From positions 295,549 to 359,548 of the forward strand of contig JAHEGD010000004.1 of the NCBI GenBank assembly GCA_024639885.1: a DNA stretch of 64,000 nucleotides, written 5' to 3'. Made by a program: the position numbers and the translations under genes. Shown piece by piece: positions 34,454 to 44,342 of the stretch. Origin of the DNA: Porticoccaceae bacterium. Its GTDB lineage: Bacteria > Pseudomonadota > Gammaproteobacteria > Pseudomonadales > Porticoccaceae. The stretch's first letter is position 1, and each line of letters opens with the position of its first letter. The notes below the pieces were generated by a model. That model made no database searches. It worked only from the letters and a program-made list of their open reading frames with translations, and was not told where the DNA came from.

Positions 34454-35974
34454 CTATTCCTTAATCGCCAGCGCATGTTGCTCGATTTTAGCCTGCCAGA
34501 TGGCTGGGCCAATGCGGTGAACCGATTCGCCGTCGCTATCAACGGCCACCGTCACCGGCATATCCTTCACCTCAAATTCGTAGATCGCTTCCATGCCCAG
34601 CTCTGGGAAGGCGACCACTTCGGCGCGGACGATCGCTTTGGAGACTAAGTAGGCAGCGCCGCCGACGGCGATTAGGTAGACCGATTTGTTATCGCGAATG
34701 GCGTCTATCGCCAGCTGGCCGCGCTCGGCCTTGCCGACCATACCCATCAAGCCGGTCTGCTCGAGGATGGTGCGGGTAAACTTGTCCATGCGGGTGGCGG
34801 TGGTCGGGCCGGCCGGGCCAACCGCCTCGTCACCGATCGGGTCGACCGGACCGACATAGTAGATAAACCGGTCGGTGAGATCGACCGGCAGACTCTCGCC
34901 ATTGGCGAGCATATCGGTCATCTTTTTGTGGGCGGCGTCGCGACCGGTGAGCATCTTGCCGGACAGCAGCAGGGTGTCGCCCGGTTTCCACTGCGCGATC
35001 TCGCTGCGGCTGATGGTGTTGAGGTCGACGCGGCGCACCGACTCGTCGGCCTCCAGAGCGATCTCTGGCCAGTCATTCAAGTCCGGCACCGGCAGCTCGG
35101 CAACACCGCTGCCGTCGAGAGTAAAGTGCACGTGGCGGGTGGCCGCACAGTTGGGAATAATCGCTACCGCTTTGTTAGCGGCGTGGCTGGGGTAGTCTTT
35201 CACTTTAACGTCGAGCACAGTGGTCAAACCACCGAGCCCCTGCGCGCCGATACCCAGTGCATTAACCTTGTCGAACAGCTCCAAGCGCAGCTCTTCGCTG
35301 CGGTTGCTGGCGCCACGCGCCTGCAGCTCTTGAATATCAATATGCTCAAGTAGCGCCTCTTTGGCGCACAGCATCGCCTTCTCGGCGGTACCGCCGATAC
35401 CGATACCCAGAATGCCCGGCGGGCACCAGCCGGCCCCCATGGTCGGCAGCATCTCTAGCACCCAGTCGACCACCGAGTCGCTGGGATTGAGCATGGCAAA
35501 CTTCGATTTGGCCTCTGAACCGCCGCCCTTAGCGGCCACATAGATGTCGACCTTATCGCCCGGCACGATCTCGTAGTGGATCACCGCCGGGGTGTTGTCC
35601 TTGGTGTTGCGACGCGCGCCATCGGGGTCTTCAAGCACTGAGGCACGCAGAATGTTCTCGGGCAGCAGGTAGGCACGGCGCACCCCCTCGTTGATCATAT
35701 CGGTCACCGACAGCTCACTCTGCCACTGTACCTGCATACCCACCCGCACAAACACCGTGACAATGCCGGTGTCTTGACAGAGCGGCCGATGGCCGGTGGC
35801 GCACATCCGCGAGTTCACCAAAATTTGCGCCAGTGCGTCTTTGGCGGCCTTCGACTCTTCGCGGTCGTAAGCGGCACTGACCGCTTTGATGAAGTCAGCG
35901 GGGTGGTAGTAAGAGATGTACTGCAGGGCGTCGGCAACACTCTGGATCAAGTCGTCTTGGCGGATAATAGTCAT
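34454..35974 (-). CDS. Class I (iron-sulfur) fumarate hydratase
   Basis: 506 residues. It interconverts fumarate and malate in the TCA cycle. The 4Fe-4S ligands are visible in RPLCQDTG, GWCPPGILG and IPNCAATRH, and the C-terminal half has GPTTATRMDKF. It belongs to the two-domain single-chain type, like E. coli FumA/FumB. The enzyme class is oxygen-sensitive, which suits a low-oxygen or sulfide-exposed niche. A coiled-coil membrane protein gene lies 26 bp upstream on the same strand and may be co-transcribed. Confidence 0.94.
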   Translation of the reverse strand: MTIIRQDDLIQSVADALQYISYYHPADFIKAVSAAYDREESKAAKDALAQILVNSRMCATGHRPLCQDTGIVTVFVRVGMQVQWQSELSVTDMINEGVRRAYLLPENILRASVLEDPDGARRNTKDNTPAVIHYEIVPGDKVDIYVAAKGGGSEAKSKFAMLNPSDSVVDWVLEMLPTMGAGWCPPGILGIGIGGTAEKAMLCAKEALLEHIDIQELQARGASNRSEELRLELFDKVNALGIGAQGLGGLTTVLDVKVKDYPSHAANKAVAIIPNCAATRHVHFTLDGSGVAELPVPDLNDWPEIALEADESVRRVDLNTISRSEIAQWKPGDTLLLSGKMLTGRDAAHKKMTDMLANGESLPVDLTDRFIYYVGPVDPIGDEAVGPAGPTTATRMDKFTRTILEQTGLMGMVGKAERGQLAIDAIRDNKSVYLIAVGGAAYLVSKAIVRAEVVAFPELGMEAIYEFEVKDMPVTVAVDSDGESVHRIGPAIWQAKIEQHALAIKE

Positions 35975-36000
35975 CGGATCTCCGGTACTGGTGGGGCGCG

Positions 36001-36705
36001 TTAGGGGGCGGCAGTGCCCTGTTCAAGTTTTAACAGCCGTTGGTTGGTCTGGCGACGGTAGCCGTCGAATGCGCGGATCGCCTCGTCGACGGCGGCCAGC
36101 TCGGCCTTGAGCGCATCGATCTGGCTACCCAACTGGTCGGCGGCGGCGATGCCCTTGCTGCGTTCGGCGCCGAGCCGCTCAAGATCTGCGGCAAGCGCCA
36201 AATTATTGACGCCACTCTGTGCTAGCGCCGCCTCCTGCTCTTTGAGCTGTTTGCCGAGCGCGGCAATTTGCTTGTCGAACTCAGCGCGCTTGGCAGCGAG
36301 AAAATCGATATCTTTGCGGTTGGCGGCGATGTTATCTCTGTTGCGGTCATTCGCAACCCCCCACAGCTTACGGATCTCGCTCCAGTGGGTGTCGAGCTTA
36401 TCGCCCTGTTCGTTGAGCTTTACCTGTAGCGCCGCACCGTTTTGCGACATCGATTCGTCGGTACTGCTGAGCTTATTCTCAACCTGTTCAAAACGCGCCA
36501 GCAGCTGCTGGTAGGTTTGGTACTGCCAAACCGCGGCAGCGACCAGTGCGACCACCAAGACCAGCAACAAGCCGCTCAGCCAACCCGTGCTGGGGCCACC
36601 GCCACCGCCCTCGGGGCGGCCCGGCCGCGGCGGGCGCGACGGCGCAATGCCGATACCATCACGGCTGGCGACAATTGGGTCGAGTCGGGGGCTGGGAGTG
36701 GTCAT
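36001..36705 (-). CDS. Single-pass membrane protein with periplasmic coiled coil, function unknown
   Basis: 234 residues. A cytoplasmic Pro/Arg/Gly-rich N terminus (about residues 1-40, with PPRPGRPEGGGGG) precedes one membrane helix (about 44-62) and a long Lys/Glu/Gln-rich coiled coil (about 64-230). No enzymatic motif is present. Similar proteins are found beside fumarase genes in Pseudomonas-type genomes, but the role is not known to me. It precedes fumarase by 26 bp, so it shares or drives that transcript. Confidence 0.7.
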   Translation of the reverse strand: MTTPSPRLDPIVASRDGIGIAPSRPPRPGRPEGGGGGPSTGWLSGLLLVLVVALVAAAVWQYQTYQQLLARFEQVENKLSSTDESMSQNGAALQVKLNEQGDKLDTHWSEIRKLWGVANDRNRDNIAANRKDIDFLAAKRAEFDKQIAALGKQLKEQEAALAQSGVNNLALAADLERLGAERSKGIAAADQLGSQIDALKAELAAVDEAIRAFDGYRRQTNQRLLKLEQGTAAP

Positions 36706-36815
36706 CGGCGAGTTCCTTGCTGCGCTTGCACTGCGGCATTTATACAGGGGCGGGATTATACGCGCTCACCCGAGCAGGTTAAACGGCTGAGGTGCGGTTT
36801 AGGTTGACCGCCAAC

Positions 36816-36846
36816 AAAAAAAGAGCAGCTAATGCTGCTCTTTTTT
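36816..36846. terminator. Bidirectional terminator
   Basis: AAAAAAGAGCAGC-TAAT-GCTGCTCTTTTTT, a perfect stem with A and T runs on each side, 48 bp after the stop of the PuuD-like gene. Confidence 0.92.
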
Positions 36847-36893
36847 GGGCCGGGGTACGGCGCGCCATACCCCGGTTATAGCTATCGCGGCGA

Positions 36894-37535
36894 TCAGACG
36901 TACATAACCACTGCAGCCAGTACCGCAGTCAGCGCCAGGCTGGCGTGAATCACCCCTTTAACGGTGGTGATCGGGCCCATCTTGCCGGCCAGTGCGTTAA
37001 CTTCTAAGAGAGCGATAATGGCGATGGCAATCCACAGGCCGTTGCCGCCGACTACCGAACCGTAACCGGCACCTGACGTAGAGAAGTGCGGGCCAGCCAG
37101 CATGCCAAACGCCATCGGGCCAGAGAACAGCACGTTGGTGCGCGACGCCAGCAGCGCCTTGGCGCCAGCTGCTGGGCCGTCGCCTTCAACCATGCCCAGG
37201 GCAATTTTTTGCGCCGGCCAGATAATCGCCCAGACGTTGATAAACATCAGGGTACCCATCAGCGCGCCGATGGCGATGAAGTTGTTCATCTGGCCATTTT
37301 TGTGCAGACCGCCGAGCAGAATCACACCGGTGATGAAGGTGAACATGGCGCCCCAACGGAACCACCAGAGCGCCTCTGGGGCGAGTTTTTTCTTGGCATC
37401 GGCCAACCCTTCTGGGGTCGCTGCCTTGAAGTAACCGCCCTGTACAAAGTTGAAGTAGTAGAGCATACCGATCCAAGTGATACCAAACAGCAGGTGGCCC
37501 CAACGGACGACAAAATTAAGTAGTTCAGCTGACAT
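36894..37535 (-). CDS. PuuD/urate-hydroxylase-N-domain-like integral membrane protein
   Basis: 213 residues with about five membrane helices. The first (VRWGHLLFGITWIGMLYYFNF) and later text (FSGPMAFGMLAGPHF) match the membrane domain of the PuuD-type urate hydroxylase family, with His residues placed as possible heme ligands. The cytochrome c domain of true PuuD is absent and no purine catabolism gene is near, so urate oxidation should not be assumed. AAGGAG lies 7 bp before the ATG. It is a single gene between two terminators. Confidence 0.75.
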   Translation of the reverse strand: MSAELLNFVVRWGHLLFGITWIGMLYYFNFVQGGYFKAATPEGLADAKKKLAPEALWWFRWGAMFTFITGVILLGGLHKNGQMNNFIAIGALMGTLMFINVWAIIWPAQKIALGMVEGDGPAAGAKALLASRTNVLFSGPMAFGMLAGPHFSTSGAGYGSVVGGNGLWIAIAIIALLEVNALAGKMGPITTVKGVIHASLALTAVLAAVVMYV

Positions 37536-37704
37536 AGACGTTCTCCTTAGAAGAGAGTTGACCCTGAGAGTTTTAGAGCGGCTGGCGCCGCTGTCAGAGA
37601 CAGCTCAGCGGTTACCGCAGCTTGTTATCGCGCCGTTAAGCGCTTCCCTTATTGTAGTGGTTATTACCAAAATAAAAACCCCTATTCGCGCGCCGCACAG
37701 TAAC

Positions 37705-37735
37705 AAAAAAGCCCGCGGAACGGCTTCCGCGGGCT
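37705..37735 (-). terminator. Rho-independent terminator of groESL
   Basis: On the minus strand, AGCCCGCGG/CCGCGGGCT is a 9-bp stem with an 8-nt loop and a run of six T (37710-37705), 35 bp after groEL. Confidence 0.9.
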
Positions 37736-37769
37736 CTTCGTCTGTCAGTGACAGCGGGCTGCGCTGGGC

Positions 37770-39431
<1,662 letters not shown>

Positions 39432-39475
39432 CTAAATCTTGTTTAACAGAATTTGGGTGGGACGGTGGGTAGGGC

Positions 39476-39769
39476 TCAGCCCTCGACCACAGCCTTGATG
39501 TCGCTTTCGCTGAGGATGACCAGCTCTTCGCCGTCAACTTCAATGGTGTCGCTGCCGGCGTATTTGCCAAACACCACAACATCGCCAACTTTAACGTCGA
39601 CCGGGCGAGTCTCGCCGCTGTCGAGAATGCGGCCACTGCCAACTGCGATCACTTCACCTTGGTTGGGCTTCTCTTGCGCCGAACCCGGCAACAGGATACC
39701 GCCGGCGGTTTTTTGCTCTTCTTCTTGACGACGAACGACCACACGGTCGTGTAAGGGACGAATTTTCAT
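39476..39769 (-). CDS. groES: Co-chaperonin GroES
   Basis: 97 residues. It caps the GroEL cavity. It starts [14 protein letters not shown], contains the mobile loop [12 protein letters not shown] and ends with the dome strand [14 protein letters not shown] 39769 is chosen because GGAG lies about 9 bp upstream; the longer frame from 39784 starts at or before that site. Confidence 0.98.
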   Translation of the reverse strand: MKIRPLHDRVVVRRQEEEQKTAGGILLPGSAQEKPNQGEVIAVGSGRILDSGETRPVDVKVGDVVVFGKYAGSDTIEVDGEELVILSESDIKAVVEG

Positions 39770-39862
39770 CTCTAGCTTCTCCAATCTAGCGGTGGATCTT
39801 TGATCCGTGGATTTAACAAGGTACTGCTGATTACTTGCAGAGTTTTCTGCAATTGCTATGGG

Positions 39863-39890
39863 ATATGGGCGCGAGAAATCTCATTTCAAG
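39863..39890 (-). promoter_or_regulatory. Sigma-32-type heat-shock promoter of groESL
   Basis: On the minus strand, CTTGAAA (39890-39884), a 14-bp spacer and CCCATAT (39869-39863). This is close to the CTTGAAA/CCCCATnT consensus. No CIRCE element was seen. Confidence 0.82.
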
Positions 39891-39934
39891 CGACCGATGC
39901 GAAAAAACACGATTTTTTTGTGGAGACTAGCTGC

Positions 39935-40381
39935 TTAGTCGCGGTCGAGCCGATCGCCCGGCTGGCGGTACTCGCCCTCGTAGGTATGGCCGTGGCTGCC
40001 AGCGCTGCGCCGCTGTTGCCAGCCGCCGGCTGCAAAGCCGCGCACCACGGCCGCGCGGCTCAGCTTGCGGCGCAGCGCCGGCACCAAGCCGGCAAAACCG
40101 ATCGCGTCGGTGATAAACCCAGGGGTCAGCAACAGCGCGCCGCAGAAGGCGAGTATCAGCCCTTCGACCAGCTCGGCAGCCGGCAGCTCACCGCGGGCCA
40201 GTTTCTGCTGGCCGCGCCAGAGAGTCTCAAAACCCTGTATCCGCAACAGCCGGTAGCCGACCATGGCGGTGGCCAGTATCAGCACCAGCGTCCAGCTGGC
40301 GCCGATCGCCCCACCCACCTGAATCAACACCGCGATCTCGATCGCCGGTACCAAAATAAACAGCAACAAACCCAGCGGCAT
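39935..40381 (-). CDS. fxsA: FxsA family membrane protein
   Basis: 148 residues with about four hydrophobic segments. It starts MPLGLLLFILVPAIEIAVLIQVG, continues with GYRLLRIQG, and LLLTPGFITDAIGFAGLVP is the FxsA signature. E. coli FxsA can relieve phage T7 exclusion by F plasmids, and its cell role is unclear. The C-terminal tail is hydrophilic. It is encoded upstream of groES, as fxsA often is, but the heat-shock promoter lies after it. Confidence 0.9.
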   Translation of the reverse strand: MPLGLLLFILVPAIEIAVLIQVGGAIGASWTLVLILATAMVGYRLLRIQGFETLWRGQQKLARGELPAAELVEGLILAFCGALLLTPGFITDAIGFAGLVPALRRKLSRAAVVRGFAAGGWQQRRSAGSHGHTYEGEYRQPGDRLDRD

Positions 40382-40456
40382 AGCCCGCCTCCCAGACAGT
40401 GATTGAGCGGCCGCAGCAGAGTGTTAACTGCGCCCGGTTTCGCGTAATCTGCGCCC

Positions 40457-40789
40457 ATGGTAACCGACTCCGCCGCCACCGGCACTGCCCCAGATCAACC
40501 GCGCGACCAGCTCTGGCTGCTGCTCGCGGCGATTCCGCGCGGGCGCGTCACCAGCTACGGCCGTCTGGCGGCACTAGCTGGGGCCGGCAACGCAGCGCGC
40601 TGGGTCGGCCGGCAACTGGCCAGCCTGCCCAGCGACAGCGCCCTGCCCTGGCATCGGGTGGTCAGCAGCAGCGGCGCGATCGCCGCGCGGCCCGGTGCAG
40701 AGCGCCAGCTAGCCCGCCTAGCGGCAGAAGGGGTGGTCTGTAAAAACGGCCGGCTGCGGCTCGCCGACTACCTCTGGGAGCCGGCGTGA
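40457..40789 (+). CDS. atl: Alkyltransferase-like (Atl) DNA damage-recognition protein
   Basis: 110 residues with the MGMT/Ada C-terminal DNA-binding fold: IPRGRVTSYGRLAALAG, a helix with RWVGRQLAS, then PWHRVV. In O6-alkylguanine methyltransferases this last motif is PCHRV; here Trp replaces the reactive Cys, which defines Atl proteins. These flip out and flag O6-alkylguanine for nucleotide excision repair without repairing it. The stop overlaps the ampG start by 4 bp. Confidence 0.9.
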   Translation: MVTDSAATGTAPDQPRDQLWLLLAAIPRGRVTSYGRLAALAGAGNAARWVGRQLASLPSDSALPWHRVVSSSGAIAARPGAERQLARLAAEGVVCKNGRLRLADYLWEPA

Positions 40790-42048
40790 CCGCCGCTGCG
40801 CCGCGCTGGCGCGAGCTCTGTAACCGGCGCATGGTGATCTGCCTGTTCACCGGCTTTGCGTCGGGGCTGCCGCTCTATATTTTAATCACGCTAATCCCGG
40901 CCTGGCTGCGCAGCGAAGGGGTTGGGCTGGCCGAGATCGGCTTCTTTGCACTGATCGGGCTGCCCTACACCTGGAAGTTTATCTGGGCACCGCTGGTCGA
41001 TCGCTTTGCGCTGCCGCTCTACCGGCTCGGGCTGCGGCGCAGCTGGATGCTGGCCACACAGCTACTGCTGCTGGCGGCGATCGGTGGGCTCGGCTGGCTC
41101 AACCCCAGCGAGCAGCTCGGCGCTATCGCCGCGCTGTCGTTCGCGGTCGCGCTGCTCAGCGCCAGCCAAGATGTGGTGCTCGACGCCTACCGCCGCGAGC
41201 TGCTGCCCGACCACGAGCTCGGCCTTGGCAACTCGCTGCACGTCAACGCCTACCGCATCGCCGGGCTGGTGCCGGGCTCGCTGTCGCTGATCCTCGCCGA
41301 CCTGCTGCCGTGGTCTTGGGTATTCTTGATCACCGCCGCGTTTATGTTGGTGGCGGTGGCGCTGACGCTCGCGATCGCCGAGCCAGCCACCAGCCAACAG
41401 CGCCCGGCCACCCTGCGCGCCGCCGTGGTCGAGCCGTTCAATGAATTCTTTGCCCGCAACGGCCGCCGCCAGGCGCTCGCCGTGCTCGCTTTTATGCTGC
41501 TCTACAAGCTCGGCGACAGTTTGGCGACCGCGCTGGCGACACCGTTCTATTTAGATATGGGGTTTACCACGACCGACATCGGTCTGGTCGCCAAACACGC
41601 CGCGCTGTGGCCGATGATTATCGGCGGTATTCTCGGCGGGCTGTGGATGGTCAAGATCGGCATCAACCGCGCGCTGTGGCTGTTCGGTGTGGTGCAGGTG
41701 ATCTCCATACTCGGCTTTGCGCTGCTCGCCAAGCTCGGTGGCGGGCTGTGGATGCTGGCGCTGGTGATCGGCTTTGAGTACTTGGGCGTAGGGCTCGGCA
41801 CCGCCGCCTTCGTGGCGTTTATCGCCCGCACCACCCACCCCGCCTACGCCGCCACCCAGATTGCGCTGTTTACCGCCATCACCGCGCTGCCGCGCACGGT
41901 CGCCAATGCCGCTACCGGCGTGGTGGTCGAGGCAGTTGGCTGGGAGCTATTTTTCTACGGCTGCGCGCTGTTGGCGCTGCCGGGTATGCTACTGCTGATC
42001 TGGGTAGCGCCCTGGCATCAACCGGCCGCTGCTAACAGCGACCGGTAG
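40786..42048 (+). CDS. ampG: AmpG-type muropeptide permease (MFS)
   Basis: 420 residues with about 12 membrane helices. The AmpG signature is visible at the start (FTGFASGLPLYILITLIPAWL), in LPYTWKFIWAPLVDRF and in SASQDVVLDAYRREL. It imports GlcNAc-anhydroMurNAc peptides for cell-wall recycling. The GTG start overlaps atl by GTGA. The last 31 bp overlap convergently with ampD, whose product acts on the imported muropeptides. Confidence 0.92.
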   Translation: MTAAAPRWRELCNRRMVICLFTGFASGLPLYILITLIPAWLRSEGVGLAEIGFFALIGLPYTWKFIWAPLVDRFALPLYRLGLRRSWMLATQLLLLAAIGGLGWLNPSEQLGAIAALSFAVALLSASQDVVLDAYRRELLPDHELGLGNSLHVNAYRIAGLVPGSLSLILADLLPWSWVFLITAAFMLVAVALTLAIAEPATSQQRPATLRAAVVEPFNEFFARNGRRQALAVLAFMLLYKLGDSLATALATPFYLDMGFTTTDIGLVAKHAALWPMIIGGILGGLWMVKIGINRALWLFGVVQVISILGFALLAKLGGGLWMLALVIGFEYLGVGLGTAAFVAFIARTTHPAYAATQIALFTAITALPRTVANAATGVVVEAVGWELFFYGCALLALPGMLLLIWVAPWHQPAAANSDR

Positions 42049-42584
42049 CGCGGCCACTCAAAGGCGTCGCCGGGGTCGCTCTTGCGGCCGGGGGCGATAT
42101 CGCTGTGGCCGACCACTCGCTCGCGGTTAAGCGCCGGATAGCGCGCCATCAATACCGCGCTCAAGGCGGCCAGCGCGCGGTACTGGGCGTCGCTGTAGGC
42201 GACGTCGTCGCAGCCCTCAAGCTCTACCCCTATCGAGAAGTCGTTGCAGTTGTCGCGGCCGGCAAACTGCGATTGGCCGGCGTGCCAGGCGCGCTGCTCG
42301 GTGGCGACAAACTGAGTGATGGCGCCGCAGCGGGCGATCAAGAAGTGCGCCGACACCTGCAGCGCAGCGATTTCGGCGAAGTAGGGGTCGGCATCAACGT
42401 CGAGCGTATTGCAAAAAAACGCCTCAATGTGGCCGCCACCAAACTGGCCCGGCGGCAGGCTGATGTTGTGCACCACCAGCAGCGACACCTCACTGCCGGC
42501 CGGACGCTGATTGGCGTTCGGCGATGGCCGCTGTACGGCACCGCGCAGCCAGCCCTCTGCCGTCAATTCAAACTCGCCCCGCAT
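42018..42584 (-). CDS. ampD: 1,6-anhydro-N-acetylmuramyl-L-alanine amidase AmpD
   Basis: 188 residues. It removes the peptide from anhydromuropeptides in the cytosol and controls ampC induction where AmpR is present. The zinc ligands are in VVHNISLPP (His) and in VGHSDIAPGRKSDPG (His and Asp). ATG 42584 has AGAGGAG 5 bp before it and was preferred to GTG 42590. It is divergent from nadC and convergent with ampG. Confidence 0.95.
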   Translation of the reverse strand: MRGEFELTAEGWLRGAVQRPSPNANQRPAGSEVSLLVVHNISLPPGQFGGGHIEAFFCNTLDVDADPYFAEIAALQVSAHFLIARCGAITQFVATEQRAWHAGQSQFAGRDNCNDFSIGVELEGCDDVAYSDAQYRALAALSAVLMARYPALNRERVVGHSDIAPGRKSDPGDAFEWPRYRSLLAAAG

Positions 42585-42647
42585 CGCCACTCCTCTGATC
42601 GCCGCCGCCGCCGTATAATGGCTGGCCCATCAATACCGAGCACGATT

Positions 42648-43571
42648 ATGCCAGAGTTAACCCCGCCAGCAGAACCGCGCCAGCGCGCCACGCTCACCCA
42701 ACAGTTTGGCCTGCACTCGACTGCTGAGCCGGCCTTCGCCGCACAGATAGCCGCCAGCGTGGCTGCCGCACTGGCCGAAGATATCGGCGATGGCGATGTC
42801 ACCGCCGCGCTGATACCGGCCGCACAGCGCGCCGAGGCGGTGGTGATCAGCCGCGAACCGGCGGTAGTCTGTGGCCGGCCGTGGGTCGATGCGGTGTTTG
42901 CCGCTGTCGATAGCCGGGTCGAGATTGAATGGCTGGTCAGTGAAGGGGAGCGCGTGGTCGCCGACCAACCACTGTTCAGATTGCGCGGCGCCAGCCGCTC
43001 GCTGCTGACCGGCGAGCGCTGCGCGCTCAACTTCTTGCAGACGCTGTCGGCTACCGCCACCACCGCCAGCGACTACGCGGCGCTGGCCGCGCCAGCCGGC
43101 ATCGCCGTGCTCGACACCCGCAAGACCATCCCCGGGCTGCGCTATGCACAAAAATACGCAGTCGCTATCGGCGGCTGCTACAACCACCGCATCGGCCTGT
43201 TCGACGCCTTTTTGATAAAAGAGAACCACATCGCCGGCTGTGGCTCGATCGCCGCCGCGGTCGCCACCGCCCGCAGCCAGCAGCCGCAGCTAATGGTCGA
43301 GGTCGAGGTGGAGAACCTCGACGAGCTCGACCAAGCGATCGCCGCCGGCGCCGATCGGATTATGCTCGACAACTTCTCGGCCGAGCAGCTGCATGCAGTC
43401 GCCGAGCGCGATCTAGGCAGCTGCGAATTGGAGGTATCGGGCAACATCGAGGCGAGCGCGTTAGCGGCGCTGGGCAACAGTGCGGTGCACTTTATCTCCT
43501 CCGGCGCGCTGACCAAACACCTGCGCGCTATCGACCTATCGATGCGCCTGACGGTGATCGACAACGGCTAG
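42648..43571 (+). CDS. nadC: Nicotinate-nucleotide pyrophosphorylase (quinolinate phosphoribosyltransferase)
   Basis: 307 residues. It converts quinolinate and PRPP to nicotinate mononucleotide in NAD synthesis. It shows LTGERCALNFLQTLS, DTRKTIPGLR, the Lys/Asn text LIKENHIAG, VEVEVENLDEL and ISSGALTKH, as in E. coli NadC. The start at ATG 42648 is preferred because TATAAT (42614-42619), a likely -10, overlaps the other ATG at 42618. The ampD-nadC divergent pair is as in Pseudomonas. Confidence 0.95.
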   Translation: MPELTPPAEPRQRATLTQQFGLHSTAEPAFAAQIAASVAAALAEDIGDGDVTAALIPAAQRAEAVVISREPAVVCGRPWVDAVFAAVDSRVEIEWLVSEGERVVADQPLFRLRGASRSLLTGERCALNFLQTLSATATTASDYAALAAPAGIAVLDTRKTIPGLRYAQKYAVAIGGCYNHRIGLFDAFLIKENHIAGCGSIAAAVATARSQQPQLMVEVEVENLDELDQAIAAGADRIMLDNFSAEQLHAVAERDLGSCELEVSGNIEASALAALGNSAVHFISSGALTKHLRAIDLSMRLTVIDNG

Positions 43572-43583
43572 GAAGCCGCGCAC

Positions 43584-43613
43584 AAAAAAGGCGAGCCGAA
43601 GCTCGCCTTTTTT
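43584..43613. terminator. Bidirectional terminator between nadC and pilA
   Basis: AAAAAAGGCGAGC-CGAA-GCTCGCCTTTTTT, a perfect 13-bp inverted repeat with a tetraloop and A/T runs. It serves both convergent genes. Confidence 0.95.
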
Positions 43614-43630
43614 ACCGTGCAACAGCCGGG

Positions 43631-44116
43631 TTATTCGGCAGCGGCGGCCCGACAGTTGGTCGGGAAGTACTTATTGAGGGCAACCGAGCTAGGCGCACAG
43701 CTCCACTCGTAGACAGAGCCCTCGCTGGTGACGGTATCACCATCGCTATTCTTCGGGGTAAACACGACACTGCCGGCGTCCAGCACAGCGTTCGAGGTGC
43801 CCTGGACAGAGACGGTGATCACACCGCTGCTGACCGCGACACTCTTAACGTACTGCGAGGTGGCCGTGGCAGAGGCACAGCCCCAGGCGGTGTAGGTGGA
43901 GATGTTCTCGCTCTGGGCAACTTCTGAGACCTCTAGCTTACAGGGGGCGGCGGCCAGTACCACTTCAGACATCTTGGCGCGCAGCGTGTAGTCGTTGTAC
44001 TGTGGTACCGCGACAGCGGCCAGAATGGCAATAATGGCTACCACGATCATCAGCTCGATCAGGGTGAAACCGGCCTGATTCGCCTTCATTTTTGTTGTGC
44101 GCTGAACAGCTTTCAT
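43631..44116 (-). CDS. pilA: Type IV major pilin
   Basis: 161 residues as a prepilin. The leader ends in NQAG and the mature protein begins [20 protein letters not shown], the prepilin peptidase site and polymerisation helix with Glu5. AAGGAG before ATG 44116 supports the long 16-residue leader; an internal ATG at 44089 would give a usual 7-residue leader but lacks a ribosome site. Four cysteines are present, and the last pair (EWSC ... TNC) can form the C-terminal D-region disulfide loop. It is divergent from pilB. Confidence 0.93.
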   Translation of the reverse strand: MKAVQRTTKMKANQAGFTLIELMIVVAIIAILAAVAVPQYNDYTLRAKMSEVVLAAAPCKLEVSEVAQSENISTYTAWGCASATATSQYVKSVAVSSGVITVSVQGTSNAVLDAGSVVFTPKNSDGDTVTSEGSVYEWSCAPSSVALNKYFPTNCRAAAAE

Positions 44117-44342
44117 ACACCTCTCCTTAATAAAATAGATACCCGCTGGGCTGCACCGATTGCGCCGCCCCGGTCAGGACCGCTCTAATATACCAAAAAC
44201 AGCCGTTATTATAATGTCTCGGGGAAAATATTTAACCGGCCGCGCAGCGTGCCGCGCTCTCACCCCAAAACCGAGTTGCCAGCCGGCCGCGCCGCTGGTG
44301 TAAACTGTCTAACTACAACTCGGCTTGGAAGATCCCTGTGCA
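44117..44342. other. Intergenic region between divergent pilA and pilB
   Basis: 226 bp. The pilA side is AT-rich, with a TATAAT on the minus strand (44213-44208) but no good -35. I found no convincing sigma-54 -24/-12 pair, although many pilA genes have one. No tRNA gene is present here or next to nadC. Confidence 0.5.

Noticed and set aside
42105..42647. N-terminal extension of NadC
   Set aside because: It is antisense to AmpD, which has all its zinc ligands; NadC homology begins after ATG 42648.
43572..43630. tRNA gene between nadC and pilA, as in some pseudomonads
   Set aside because: The gap is only 59 bp and is filled by the terminator.
44117..44342. Sigma-54 promoter for pilA
   Set aside because: No GG-N10-GC pair in a TGGCAC/TTGC context could be placed convincingly.
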